Of a DNA stretch of 64,000 bases, positions 12,368 to 24,463 are shown one piece after another. A program made the translations under genes and the position numbers. Position 1 is the stretch's first letter. Each line of letters begins with the position of its first letter. A model generated the notes under the pieces. It was not told where the DNA came from. It did no database searches and saw only the letters and a list, made by a program, of their open reading frames with translations. This DNA comes from Isoetes taiwanensis. Taxonomy: Eukaryota > Streptophyta > Lycopodiopsida > Isoetales > Isoetaceae. The stretch lies in the NCBI GenBank assembly GCA_021234155.1, contig JAJEKV010000015.1, positions 4,284,902-4,348,901 on the forward strand, written 5' to 3'.

Positions 12368-13530
12368 CCCATTGATATTAACCTTCTCAATTTCGCCCTA
12401 AATGTTGAGTACTTGGAAACTGAGTTTTTTCTTCGTTCTACCCTTGGGGTTGGCCTTGAACATTTTGCCCCTTCTTACACTGGTGGAGGCCCTTCCCCTA
12501 TTGGCTACCAACTTGCTAACCTTGATTCCCTCACAAAGGGATATCATCATCAGTTTGGCCTCAAGAAGTCGGACATGTCGGGTATCTACTACTGCCCATA
12601 TGATAAAATGCAATTCAATTCTATCATCTACTCATAATCCACATATGATCAAATGCAATTCAATTCTATCATCTAGTAATCATGCATATATGATAAAATG
12701 CAATTCATTTCTATCGAGAACGAATGCCTAGAGTTTATCTTGTATTTGGCCTTTTTTTCAAACTCCTGTTTCCTATCTTATACATCTCTCACTCTTGTGT
12801 TTGTTTTTCTAGGGCCCTTCGCGACACTCTCGGAGCTTACTCAATCCCCCGGCCACTTATTGATCTTAGCTTTAAGGCTTTCGATGAATTCTTCTTTCTC
12901 GTTCTTGGGAAGAAAATGAATCCCCCATTCAATCCTTATGCCAATAGCATCAATTATCTCCTCTCTGCTTACATTATTCCTTACATGGGCTTGAATGGTT
13001 ATGTTGGTGCCCTCCCTCAGCTTGTGGAGCCAATAGCAAGACGGGTATGTTATCCATCCACGTGCATTTTCAAGACATGGATTAAAGATATAGCACAAAT
13101 TAATAATGCATTTCATACTACACTTTTGATATCTTTGTAGCTTGTTGGCGGACTAGAAGAAAGTCGAAGGCTGAGTCGGGGATGCAATTATTAGTACCTT
13201 ACTCTATGAAAAGAAAAGCCGAAATAGTTGAGCCTTATGGGTTCCCGATCGATGATAATACGGATAGATTGTCTTATGCGCACTTTCTTGGATGGAAGTT
13301 ATCCTTTAGTTAATGATGAGGGATTGAGTGTTCCCAAATGCTTGGGGGCGAGAGAGAATAGTACAATTGGTAACATCCTTCTTTGGAGACTATTATTCAC
13401 TAACATATAGTCGCACACGGAGCAGATTTTAAGGGTATTGTATGCATCTGGAAATGCTTCTAGACCACATGGATTCTATCCCTATGGTGCTAATGGAGCT
13501 ATTGCACGATCTTATCTTAAGAGCTTCTAG
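12368..13530 (+). pseudogene. Desiccation-related protein (PCC13-62-like)
   Basis: Three exons match the plant PCC13-62 desiccation-related family, secreted proteins with a ferritin-like helical fold that accumulate on drying or at seed/spore maturation. Exon 1 (12368-12581) reads NVEYLETEFFL and GGPSPIG. Exon 2 (12813-13044) reads DTLGAYSIPRPLIDLS and PFNPYANSINYLLSAYIIPY. Exon 3 (13141-13530) ends at a TAG just after GANGAIARSYLKSF. The introns have GT/AG ends (gtatct...ctag; gtatgt...gtag). Conservation covers nearly the whole family length, but small indels break the frame: near cagtttggcctcaag in exon 1, after the YEKK block, near LDGSYPLVNDEGLS, after the GARENS block, and at cacacggagcag. 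No signal peptide exon is seen. It is either a young pseudogene or a real gene damaged by sequencing indels. Confidence 0.85.
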
Positions 13531-14220
13531 TAAAATTACTAGTTTTTCCTTCACATCTTAAATAATATCAATTCTAACAAAACATGGATGAGGAAGATAG
13601 AAGGTAAACTTGAGGCTTTAATTTAATATAGAAGATTTTTATATGATGTGGTTGACCACAGCATGCCATGTAGTCAAACGCTTCTTTAATAAACATTGTT
13701 ACTGTATGTGTAAGTGGTATAATGTTCTTGTGCGATCAATTGCACCTTCAAAGGTTGTAACTTCCTTGGCACCTTGAATGAAGATCATCCCCTCCCCCTC
13801 CCCCCCAAATAACATAATATATCAATACTAATTTGATTATTGAGTAAGGTTGACCTATTGTTTTCATTTATACATGTAGATCTAACTAAATTCCTGAATT
13901 CACTCTATTTCTTATAGTAAGGTTCTATATCATTTGCACTAAGATTTAGACATTGGCAAATTAAAATGTAATTGAACATCGGCTATAAGGCCAATACTTA
14001 CAAAGAAAAGATAAATTTGAAACCATATCAAAAGGCTAATACGTTTAACTAACAATTAAGACTACATAAGATCAGATCCTATCATGTCACACAAGTAATT
14101 CGATAGAGATATTCACATAGTGGATTTTGATTACAAGTCAAGCATGCAAGGACTTTGTGGTGGTAAGTGTTCCAATGTGTTGGAACACATGCAGGTCGAT
14201 TTTGTCATCTATAATATTCT
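13531..14220. other. Non-coding stretch
   Basis: AT-rich, with a run of pyrimidines at about 13789-13806. No gene is recognised. Confidence 0.4.
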
Positions 14221-14221
14221 T

Positions 14222-14865
14222 TTTCTTTTTTCTTTTTGGGTTGCCCTAAGGGGGGCAAACCCTCGTTCATGTGGGTTTTCGGCATATTCTGAGCATATGC
14301 TGAAATATGCCTAGATTATGCCTGAAAATGCCTGAAACTGCTTCAAACTGGCGGTCTTCTGTAAACTGGCGGTCGCCAGTGTTGCTGGGTGGCCGCTGTG
14401 CAAACCGGCTAACCGGCACCGCCAAAATCCCCGTTAGTCCTCAGAGCTCGAGCCGCATGCCAAAGCCGGAATAACAGCCCTGAAAACCTCATTGCACTTG
14501 TTTTTGGTCGTCAGGTTTTTTTCTGCCCCGTTAGGTTTTCCTTGCCGAAATCGATTTCCCTGTGCCGAAATGGCTTAATCTGCTGCTGCATTTGCTTGTT
14601 TTGCTTCCGGACACATCCCTTGCACACAGAACAAGAACGAGAATAAACAGGAACGAGAAGGAAGATTAAGGTGCATGAATTAAGATTCAGTGCAAAAATC
14701 GAGTGGGCAGCTTCTGATCCAGAACTAGGCCATGCTGGCTCTGGGATGTGTTGAAGCAAAGGTTCGGCAGTTGTTAAGGTTTTCTTTTGCATTCATGTTT
14801 TGCCTGGTGATCCTTGGCAGGACGATCTAAAGCTATTCATAAACCAGGGCTCTGTAAATGCTTGT
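14222..14865 (-). mobile_element. Hairpin-ended retroposon, copy 1
   Basis: On the minus strand the element ends in a stem (GGGTTTGCCC...GGGCAACCC) followed by an A-rich tail (AAAAAGAAAAAAGAAAAAG). Its 5' part (14788-14865, containing cctggtgatccttggcagg) is almost identical to 17845-17923, and the 3' end is shared with copies at 17398, 30710 and 36775. All four copies face the same way. It encodes nothing recognisable. A 3' hairpin plus an A tail suggests a LINE-mobilised non-autonomous retroposon. No pol III promoter was found at its 5' end. Confidence 0.65.
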
Positions 14866-14959
14866 TGGCTTAGTCAGTCAGGCTGTAATAAAAGGAAAGT
14901 ATGTGATTCTTTGCTTTTGCTACTTAGACTGTTCATAATTGTATACCCTTTACAGTTGA

Positions 14960-15975
14960 AATGTTGTTTTACAGCAGTCATTCACCTAGAAGCAGGGACA
15001 GGACGCCACGCAGGGCATTTGGATGGTATGAAATAAATGAAGCATTTAATGATGTTATAGGCAAGAGCTACGGTGATCCCAAGCTTGAATCACAGTTAAG
15101 AGTACAAAAACCACCATATATGGAAACCGAGCTAGATGCAGGGAGGTGCGAAAACCTTAGGCACTTGCCACATATTGCCAATTCAGGACGAATGCGTTCT
15201 CATATTCTACCGATCGTTTGAAGTATAATCCAGGCCATAAATATAGGATACATATGGAAGCCACCATATGAAGATGAAGAGCAAAGTATACCAATGGAAG
15301 ATTGGCCCAGACATCTAGGATGTAGGTCATTTGGATCATCCATGGTGGAACAGATGCCTGAGCATGGTAATCCATTTCCAAGGTCAGATGTTGACGGGTC
15401 AGCAATATCACATCCACCAGAAAAAGACTATCGTGTTAATAATTCATGCACAATGGAGGAAGGGTTTGTAGAACATAGGCAGTTCATGTATAGTTGGAGG
15501 GAACAATATGATCCGCTTGCAGATGCCTTTGAAGCGGGATCATCTGGAGAGATGGAGAAACCAGAGATGTACATTGGTAGTACCAACAGACAGGAGGACA
15601 ATTCACCAGAAATTGGGTCTCACTCATTTACTGATAAGGGGAAAGGAACTACTGAGACTCACAGGATTTTACACAGAAGTGCAGAACAGCAAGGCTGCAA
15701 AGAAGGATGGATATAGTATGGATATAGTAGCAATGACACATGGGAGAGATTACAAAAAGGTAAAGGTGCAAAGGAGGCAAAGGCTATGAAGGGATTAAGG
15801 ACGGCTGTTGCAGATCATGTGAAAGATCTAGTGAAACCGATGTGGAGGGAAGGTAATCTAAGTAAAGAAGGGACAAAGTTGTTAACAATCTATCATCTCA
15901 TCCAATCCCTATGGGACGAGAGAAAATTAATCGTTTTATAAGGAAAGATTTTCAAGGTTGTTCAGGTATGTATCA
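14960..15975 (+). pseudogene. C-terminal part of a CCCH zinc-finger-type protein
   Basis: Open segments separated by small frameshifts read SHSPRSRDRTPRRAF (RS-like, right after a tttacagcag 3' splice site at about 14981), EQYDPLADAFE (about 15505-15540) and KAMKGLRTAVADHVKDLVKP followed by MWREGNLSKEG (about 15780-15870). That order and the last block resemble the C-terminal region of plant zinc-finger CCCH proteins of the C3H38/C3H55 type, whose tail has a VK-[DE]-L-[LV]-KP-xWxEGxLSK motif. The zinc fingers themselves would be upstream and are not seen. At least three frameshifts separate the blocks. This is probably a retained 3' exon of a broken or badly sequenced host gene. The family assignment is from memory of the C-terminal motif, so it is moderate. 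Confidence 0.5.
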
Positions 15976-17015
15976 AAAGAGTTGTCATAATTTATGGCAA
16001 ATATGTAAACTTCCGGATCCCTTATTTTAACTTCCTAACTTAGGCATGCCCTTAACCAATGGGCAAAACCATCTAGATGTTTATGGTAGTTAAGCTTCTA
16101 CCCATTTATGCGGTGTCTGGGAGCATACCGAGGCACATTCAAGGTTCAAATACTTTCGGCGGTCTACCATGGGTCCGTTACACTTATGTAACTTTCTTTT
16201 AAATTCTTGCGGGTTTACTTGGATAGATATCGTCAAAGAAATTTTAAGAAATTAAGGCATCTCTTTCATGACTAGGATTTGGGGTCCACTATATATATTC
16301 CTCTTGGGTGACTATTCTAGCGAGGGGGAGGATCGCCAAATGTCTTGATTCAATGTGACTAATGTGCCAAATATATTTTGATTAAGAAAATAACTATGAA
16401 GAACCGTTGGTCATATTTCCAAGTGTACTTAAATTTGGAGTGGCTAAAAGTTCTTATTGTTAATCCCTCTAAGAAAAGACATTGACAATAAGTACGCAAC
16501 AAATTGGTGGTCAACAAGCCATTGAAGATACCCCTAGGCTAGCTTGCAATTGCACTAGGGAAGGAGCATTTGAAATGCGCATTGGAGGTTCTTGAAGGCC
16601 AATTAGCGGGTCGAGTCAGGAGGATCACCGGATACATGTTGCCCCACCATTATGTTGCAAGCTGGATTATGCAAGTAGCTTGTTGCATATTGTCAAGTTT
16701 ATTGTCAAGCCAAGAGCATAAGATTTCTTACCTCATTTTCCTAATTAGGATGCTTTGCAATGAGCGAGAAATTTGTGAATTTAAGCACAAGAACACAAAC
16801 AAAACATTTTGAAGCGATTGGCGACAACACAAGCGGCAATTACACGCAAAATGGTGAATCTAGTCTCGGGCATTTTATTTTTATTGAAGATGTCAATGGC
16901 TTTGATAGATTCTTTTGGTTATAATATATTGCGGGGAAGAAAACCTTCACCATCATGAAGATAAAGTTTGGCATCTTAGATTTAGGTAAAAGCGAGGGCG
17001 GAAGGAATAGATCTG
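15976..17015. other. Non-coding stretch
   Basis: No gene is recognised. The short frame at 16570-16812 lacks any family motif. Confidence 0.4.
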
Positions 17016-17019
17016 GTTA

Positions 17020-17310
17020 GTTTGTGCTTTTAGTTGGTTGAAAACTAACTTGTATCTATCGAGACCATTATAAAGATCATAAAACAAACTTTGTGCTTTG
17101 GGTTGAAAAATCAACTTACGGTTGAAAACACTTGTTGAAAACTAACTTGTATCTATGGGACCATGACCTAAAGTTTGCTAAACAAACTTTGTGTTTTGGG
17201 TTGAAAAACAGTTGTCTCTTTGGAACATGATCTAAAAATTGCAAAACAAGCTTTGAGCTTTGGGTTGAAGATTGCTAAACAAACTTTGTGCTTTGGGTTG
17301 AGATTAACTT
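17020..17310. repeat. Diverged tandem repeats around caaactttgtgctttgggttg
   Basis: The phrase aaacaaactttgtgctttgg, followed by gttgaaaa or a close variant, occurs at about 17085, 17175, 17245 and 17278. The phrase gttgaaaactaacttgtatc occurs at about 17037 and 17132. The unit spacing is irregular (~35-95 bp), indicating an old tandem array with internal deletions. Confidence 0.75.
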
Positions 17311-17395
17311 TGCTAATTAGGACATTTAATGAGACATTCATTTCTCATATACTTCAAACGGTCGTGATATTTGTGAAATTAAGGTGGCAATTTTT

Positions 17396-17923
17396 GGATT
17401 GCCCCTTGGGGGGCAAACCCTTGCTCATATGAGTTTCTGGCATATTCTAAATATATGCTGGAATATACATAGTACATGCCAAAAACTGCTCCAAACTTAC
17501 TGTTGGCTGTAAATTGGCGGTCGTAGTGTTGCTGGGCGGCCAATGTGGAAACTGGCTAACCGGCACTGCCATGGTTGCCTGTGTTGTTGATCGACCCAGT
17601 CGCCCCTGTTTAGAACATGCAAACCAGCATGCATCCACCTTACGACCTTTGCATTTTGCGGATTTTGATGGGTTGTGTTAAGCGAGAGGGCTTAAGCAAA
17701 GCAGCGGTCTGGCGACAAGCGAGGAGCGAGAAGGAAGATTGATGCAAAAATTGAGTGGCGGCTTTTGATCGAACTAGGCCATCTTTGGCTCACGGGATGT
17801 GTTGAAGCGAGAGGTTGGCCCGGTTGTTTACATTTAAGGTTTTCTTTTGCATTCATGTTTTGCCTGGTGATCCTTGGCAGGACGATCTAAAGCTATTAAT
17901 AAACCAGGGCTCTGTAAATGCTT
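17396..17923 (-). mobile_element. Hairpin-ended retroposon, copy 2
   Basis: This copy shares both ends with copy 1: the 3' stem GGGTTTGCCCC...GGGGCAATCC with a short A tail at 17392-17420, and the 5' ~75 bp including ggacgatctaaagctatt up to tgtaaatgcttgtt. Its middle is shorter by about 100 bp. It lies just upstream of the BTB-like region, as copy 1 lies just upstream of the CCCH exons. Confidence 0.65.
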
Positions 17924-18184
17924 GTTTGTAAATCCGTTCGTTTTTTGGGGTAATATTAGAGCATGTTGGAGTACCATGTCCTCAAATGTTGGGCCTGCAG
18001 GCAAATGACGTTAAGCAAATCTGTGGCCAGGCAGAAAAATCTGGCAACCAACTGCGGGCATAGACATTTGGCTACAGATGCCAAAGAAATTCAAGAAATG
18101 GACGATGACTTAGATCCTGCATTTCTACCTTCCATTTATCACCCACTTCAAACCTTGCAGCCAAGCTCTCTATATAGCTGATAA

Positions 18185-19136
18185 GCCTGTGGATATGATG
18201 AAGGATATTATTGTTAGTTTGGTTTTGTATGGGCCTAAGGATGTTGCTGATAAACTAATGGAAGACAATGTTAAGCCCATTGTTTTCTTGACATTTGAAA
18301 CATTGAACGTGCAACGGAGTACGGATGTACTGAGGGGGGGTTTAGAGTATTTGGGTTATGGGAGAGGATGAATTGTCAAATGAGGCTTTTCATTTGGAGT
18401 GGATACATAACCAATTGGATAAATGCCAAGTTGCTGAGAAAGCATTCAAAATGCTTGCTGATGATCAAGATCTGGTTGATGGTATATCACGCTCATTATT
18501 TTCTGTTGAGCATTTTTCTTCCATTGTGAATGGTATATTTGGGGCATTGCAGAATGGTATACATTGAAGTGAGAGTAGCCCTCTTAAGTAAATGGCTGCC
18601 TATTATTGCTCGATGTAAGGGAGGACATAGTTGTATGCTTTCAAACAGTGATTTGCTTTGCAATGTTGTTATATCTCTGCTGATGATAAATCAAAAGATG
18701 ATTTTTAAAGTCTGGATTGAGTCCTGATGTAAGCCGCGGATTATTGAGGCATCTCATTTGGAGTGACTACTCACTCAATTGATTATATGCTGAGAATGCA
18801 TTAGAAATACTTGCTGATAATAAAGATCTAGTTAATGGTATTATATTGCGTAAAATGTCGGACGAGGCTGTTTCCTCCTTTGTGAATCATATGTTTGGGA
18901 CATTGCAAAATGGAAAAGTGATGGTATCCATTGCAGTAAGAGTGAATCTCCTAAGAAATTGGCTGCCTGTTATTGCCCAGCAAGATTGTAAGATTTTGAA
19001 GGGTGAATTGGTGTGCAATGTTGTTAAATCTCTTCCAGTGATAAACCAGAAGATGATTTTCAAAGTTTGGATCGAGGCCTCATGTGTATGCTGGGGGTTC
19101 TTGAGGAAACTTTCTATTGCTAGTGTGGGAAGCTAA
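18185..19136 (+). pseudogene. BTB/POZ-protein-like region with an internal duplication
   Basis: An upstream block (KPVDMMKDIIVSLVLYGPKD, about 18184-18243) is followed by two related copies of one segment. Copy 1 (18380-18726) holds EAFHLEWIHNQLDKC, LADDQDLVDGI and RVALLSKWLPIIA...INQKMIFKVWIES. Copy 2 (18750-19090) holds EASHLEW, ILADNKDLVNGI and RVNLLRNWLPVIA...INQKMIFKVWIEA. The R-V-x-L-L-x-x-WLP block followed by a W-I/L-E element resembles the C-terminal helical region of plant BTB/POZ proteins of the At3g50780/At1g63850 type. No BTB fold is visible. Frameshifts break both copies. The family call is tentative, but the tandem duplication itself is directly visible. Confidence 0.4.
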
Positions 19137-20454
19137 GGAGAACTCAAAGTTCGCAATCTTGAACCTTCAAATCCAGAGCCAATGGAACTTGTGAGAAAGT
19201 AGCCAGTGTTCCTTACTTGTGAGAAAGTAGCCAGATTTCCTTACGCTGTTTTTTTTGTGGTTGTCCTATGTTCTTATAGACAAGGCAGCAAGTGCCATCA
19301 AAACTTCTGCAGCGTGGTCATAAAGTTTGCATGACATATCTTGTGCGCCGCTTATATGAACATAGTACAAGAGCAGATGATAAGATGTCTTTGCCTTTGC
19401 TTAACCTCTGCACGCGAAAATCTTATGGGCATCAAATGCTCATGTTTCCATATAGGTAGGCTTTCTACTATTGGAGGTAAATTGCCGGTCACAATCGCAG
19501 GTGGAAGCTCCAGCCTTAAATTCATGTCCAACATAGCCACTCTGGTTTAAGCCCTAGGCAGTAGTGAAGGCAATTGGCAGAAAGTTAACCATAAGAGCTT
19601 ACAAGGATATCATTGATCACTCTCACACTGCATCCTTCAAGGTTAAGAAAGGAAAATTGATGGGGTTTCAGTCATTTGCTATAAAAATCCGATTGGTGAG
19701 AGAGATTTATGAGGGCGCGGCGGGAAAAGGCTGCTTAAATATACGCTTTGGTCCAAAGGACCTAAAACTGAATTCTCAAAATATTATTTTCCCCTTCCTA
19801 TTTTTCTTCTCTTCGAGCCAGGCTATGGCACCGCTTTTGATGGCCCATTTCGGTTATGGCTACTGGCACAACTACTGTATTTATTGATTTGAAAGGCAAG
19901 AGTGTCTGTGCGTATCAAGTCTGATGCTCAGATAATACTCTGAATCATGGCAGTCGCATATATACTTTCTTTTAAATCTGCTCAGCTATCTTAAGTAATT
20001 CTTGCACGTGATAGTCATGCCCAAGCGTTTTTCTTTGGCCAAGCCCATCCCTGAGCACTTGATGCATTGTTGCCTATTGCCAGCATAATTAAACATGTCA
20101 AATCCATTCTTGTTGAATACAACATAAATAAACATCATGCACTATGATATGTTCAGAATCGCTACCAAACCTGCAGATGCTGATCCTATTATCCATTGCC
20201 ATACATTTTAGTTGCTCAACTCATGTACGCCTCAGATCCACTTCCAATCTATGACATTGCACTTGCAAGCAACCATTCTATTTTTGCATCTACATGCCTT
20301 AAGCAGCATCCACGTTGTCGGAATTGGGTAATCTAGCAACACTAATTGTCAGCTGAAGGTACGAGCCTGTGTTTTGCCCCAACATTTATAAACATTTGCT
20401 TTCTTCCATTTTATTTTGTCCAACCTGAATCCCCTACTCATTTATTTTATATTC
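19137..20454. other. Mostly non-coding stretch
   Basis: Fragments such as the frame at 19564-19740 look codon-like but match no family I recognise. A ~25 bp phrase (acttgtgagaaagtagccag) is repeated at 19185 and 19215. No other structure is seen. Confidence 0.35.
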
Positions 20455-20585
20455 TTGTTAGTTAGTGTCTCTAAAACACTTTTGGCACATTTTGGCAGTC
20501 GTAACGTGGCACTCTTATTAGTTGATGCCTCCAAAACCTTTACCTTTTGGCACATTTTGGCGACAGTAACATGGCATTTATAAAC
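20455..20585. repeat. ~62-bp imperfect tandem duplication
   Basis: The phrase ttttggcacattttggc followed by gtaac(a/g)tggca occurs twice (about 20479 and 20545), each preceded by ttagttagtgtctctaaaac or a close variant. This is a two-copy minisatellite of unknown role. Confidence 0.75.
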
Positions 20586-20729
20586 TATTATATTTTTGAT
20601 GTCATAGATTTTATTTATTCTATCGTTTTTTTGTTTGAAATGATAGAAAGAATTGGAATATGGTGCATTTATCTCAGACAGATGGTTAGCTGAATCTAGT
20701 TATATTAATTTTGTATCAATGCCTTTATC

Positions 20730-22790
20730 TATAGAATAGAATAGAATAGGTTTTTAGCGTCCACGGAGACCAATTGGCCTATGGGACCCAAACAAAAAGA
20801 GAGCAGCAAGCATATTCTTGCGGGATTAAAAACCCCCGCCAGAAGGGTTTAGAGAGGAAAAACCTTAGCGATAATAAGCATCTTTGGCTGCTTGTACAAT
20901 TGCATAGGGGCGGTTCAAGACCGTCGAAGTAGGACACAAAGCAGCGTCCGTGCATCCATAACCTCACGAAGGTATGACCCCAACAAACCCGGCGCCGTAG
21001 TCAATAAGCGATACAGCGGTGGCGGGCACTAGTAGTCGAACATACCTCTCACCGGATATGGGCAAATCTTGGGGCGGATCACGGAGGGTATGACATTCGT
21101 CCTCAATGTCACAGGTGGCAACAGCGGCAAAGCCTTTGCTCTCGTGCTTCGAGCCTTTCAATGCGGGCGATGTGCACCCGTCGCGAATGGAAGCTATAAA
21201 GTGCGCTTCTTCATGGGCATTTGGGTGTACAAATCTTGGTGCGGGCCTCTTGTGAGCCTAGGATTGACTTCTTTGGCGATAGTGTGCCATCTTAGCGTGC
21301 CTCAGAGCCTCTGCATCCCGAGCTTGTGAAGGAAAGTAGCATCTAGATGCTGAGTTTAAGTGCCTCGCGATCTTTCTTTGTCACGGCCGTTTGCACCTTG
21401 CGCTTGGCGTGAGAACCACTTGAGCTTGCTTGTCTTTCAGTGAGGATTTCGGTAGCGGGACCCATCGCCATGGTCAAAGCAAGATGGGGCAGCGCGTGTA
21501 TCAGCCATAGCGACCACCTTTTGGAAGTAAGCGATATGGCGTTCCAATGCACCCGTTGAAGGGGTAGAAAGCTGTCTCTGGGTAGGATGCAGTGCGGGCT
21601 GTGGACTTCACCCCGGGGCCGTGTCAAGAAGGCCTATACGCACTGCTTTCGAGGTCATTCCATGTGTTGAGGGAGATGGCCGGACCCCACATACGCCCCA
21701 TACAGCGGGACCCGGCTCAACCAAGGCCCGAAACAAATGTATTTGGTGGTACAACTCTGCCTTGTGGTTGTTGTTACGCATGGCATATAGTGCTTTCCAA
21801 CCCAGCGTGACCCTTGGCGATAGCGCATCCCAATGGGTGGTAGTTGAGAACTCAATCCCCAAGTACTTGTAGGTTGGAGCCACCTCTACCTCTTGCCCAC
21901 AGTAAGTGAAGGTGGGAAGCCTTGGTGACGGGGACGATGCAACTAGCGGCACCCTAGTTTTGGCCAAGTTCACTTTCGCATGCGGTGAATTGGCAAAAAG
22001 TGTGAAAACATCGGTGATGATGCATGTCCTGCGGAGTGTAGGCCATGAGGTTGACATCGTCGGCATATATGAGTTGCGGATTGTGTGATGCATGAGTGCG
22101 CCCGCACCTCCATGCTCGAAGAGCCAATCTTCTAAGCGATCAATGTATAGGCCAAAGAGTGTGGGGAGAGGGGCAACCGGCGCACTCAATGCTCGCGATT
22201 ACGGTTGTCTTTGCTGATGTGATCACGGCTGAGCATGCCTGCATTCGGCCTATATCTTTGCATTACGCAAGTCGGGGTCCCCGGTATGCGCCAATCTGTC
22301 CCGAGCTTGTTGCGAGAATGCTTTGTGTCGAGCAGCTTTTGCAAAATCAGCGAAACAACGATGCGGGTTACGTGGCGATTCTGCTATCCTCAATCAATGT
22401 CTGTGAGTGAAGATATGATCAATGGTGGAATGTGCGGGCGGAAAACGCTGTGTAAGAGCTTCGCACCTCGTTTCCTCTGCCCATATTGTCGGCCCATTTG
22501 CTCAAGGATGCCGATAGCGGTTTTGCAAAGAGAGCTTACCATAATAGATACGGTAGTTGGTAGGGCATTGAGGGTCCCTGCTTTGTAGATGGGCACTACT
22601 ACGCTAGTGGTCCATTGCGTGGGAAGCCTTCTGCGCCAATGCTTTATTGAACAATCTTTGGTGAGGGCGGGCACCCGATGGAGGCCCGGCCCATTTGAAG
22701 TTACGCACGCATGCCATCTAAATCTGCTTTGCCTTCCCATTTAGCTAGGCTTTGTAGGCCCATGATAACATCCCTTACGTGATAAGCGAG
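20730..22790 (-). mobile_element. Decayed APE-type LINE (LINE-C) with an (ATAGA)n tail
   Basis: On the minus strand the RT region is visible in pieces: TQWTTSVVVPIYKAGT and MVSSLCKTAIGILEQMG (about 22690-22480, motifs 0-1 of LINE RTs), LFGLYIDRLEDWLFE (about 22160, after the QGCPLSP region), then APTYKYLGIEF and LGWKALYAMRN (about 21870-21770). The YADD box is lost or frameshifted. Towards the 3' end the frame breaks up repeatedly. The element ends in a hairpin at 20758-20788 and a short-repeat tail (atagaatagaatagaatagg, 20731-20750). It is GC-richer than its surroundings and carries the GGGTTTTTAATCCC block also seen at 49.24 kb. It is an inactive relative of the LINE-A family. Confidence 0.75.
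20820..20885 (-). repeat. Conserved LINE 3'-UTR block shared with 49237-49300
   Basis: The + strand reads gggattaaaaaccc...gggttt.agaggaaaaacc.tagygataa at both places. In the 49 kb copy the arms AAAACCCG/CGGGTTTT are exactly complementary and form a stem. Here the arms are weaker. Confidence 0.7.
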
Positions 22791-24326
22791 CCATGCCTAT
22801 CTGTGGAGGGGTGGTGCGGCCCCGGCCCGGGTAAATGCGGTACATTTGCAAATCTTGTACCCATTGCTCAGGGTGATGTTCCACGTGGAATGCGAGGGCT
22901 TGCTCATTGTCATACTACAAGCAACATATACGATGAGATGGTTAACTATTCAGTTTGTAGTTAACAAATCTTTTAACATTTTACAATATTCGCCTTTCTA
23001 TGATATACTTTTGTACATCGATAAAGTTTTTGAGATTGCGAGTATGTTGAGCAGGAAGGTCAAACCTTTTTGCAAAAGACATTTTACAAACTTTAGTTGT
23101 TTGCATAAGGAGATAATTTACAAAATTTAGATGTTTACAATATGTCCTTCTCAAATAGGAACCAAGGGCAAGTAAAAAATGAACTATAGAAGCAAGGGGC
23201 AAGAATGTAAGCTTCTTACGTGTCTAGGAAGATTTTCCATAAGCTAATACAAGAACCTTACAGCATAGCATTTTTATCTGAAATCTTTGAAGTATAATGT
23301 AAGAATGTATGATTGCTAAAACCCGAAATTAAGAGCCTACGATTTTCTAAGATGACGTCTTCTTGTCGATAGAAAGGAATCATACCAAGAACCATACCAA
23401 GGAATCCACTTTTTGTTGACATTTTGGCCTTGTATCACAGACATGCCAAGACTGCATGTAGACATGGTCATTGGATGCAAGATCTATGGTGTCTAGTTAA
23501 AGCTTTTGCTTGTTTTCTATATAAGAAATAATACGACCAATTTTTCTTTTTCTTTTCCCTTATTTTTCTTTTATAAGAATCAAATGGCTCTTTCATGTGG
23601 AATGTCATTGTTACAAAAATCAAAACAAACTTTAGTGATCTAAGCTTTATGCCAACAACCTTGTATGCCCTTTTCCTAAGCAATGTACACATGAGAGGAC
23701 CTACACCTCTTGTCAAGGTTAGAGGCTTGATTAGAGGTTGTTGGATTCATGACTTTGGTGTCTATAGTGTCATGATTATTTTTTCACTTCCCTTCTTGAA
23801 AAGCTAGTTTGGTTGAACATCCATATTCTACTATAGCTCTCATACGTACTCTATGTTATTTCAAGCTTATAGGATTGATTATGAACATTATATATGGACC
23901 CATTAACTAACTCCCCATGCACAACCTTTTACATATCATGGTAAACAACTCCATATATAGTCACTAAGTAAGGTGGCCATGTTCTATTTCAACATGCTTA
24001 GAAATTTATTTTGTAAGGGTATTGCATCATTCCCTCTAACTATAAGCTAGAGATTATGCAAATGATTACATCTCAAACTTGAGGTATAGGAATCCAACAA
24101 CACATTTAGACAATAAGTTATGACTCAAGCACTCTCACATCATATTGATACCATTCTTACACCATATCAATGAAATTCTAGATTAGCACTCTTGGCCTTG
24201 GCCATCCAACAGTCCAAACTTAAAATATAGAAACCACACCGCACCCCTACATCAATGCTCATATATGACTATGATTTCTAAAGGTGCCATATCTAAGTCT
24301 TGGAACTATTGTGGATGCTTTAGAGA
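22791..24326. other. Non-coding AT-rich stretch
   Basis: No gene family is recognised and no repeat is evident by eye. Confidence 0.4.
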
Positions 24327-24327
24327 C

Positions 24328-24328
24328 G

Positions 24329-24415
<87 letters not shown>
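24328..24415. repeat. (CAA)n microsatellite
   Basis: About 29 uninterrupted caa/aac units. The poly-Asn frame across it is an artefact of the repeat. It is followed directly by a 28-bp GC-rich block (24435-24463) also present at 41369-41398. Confidence 0.95.
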
Positions 24416-24416
<1 letters not shown>

Positions 24417-24434
24417 AACAACCCTCAGGCCACC

Positions 24435-24463
24435 AGAGGGCAACCCTCCGTGCGTAGCACCTT
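24435..24463. repeat. Shared hairpin block gagggcaaccctccgtgcg
   Basis: The block gagggcaaccctccgtgcg, then y-agcacctt, is identical at one y apart to 41369-41398. In the 41 kb copy it contains the perfect stem GGAGGG-CAA-CCCTCC. Here it abuts the (CAA)n tract. It looks like the conserved terminus of a further dispersed repeat family. Confidence 0.6.
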
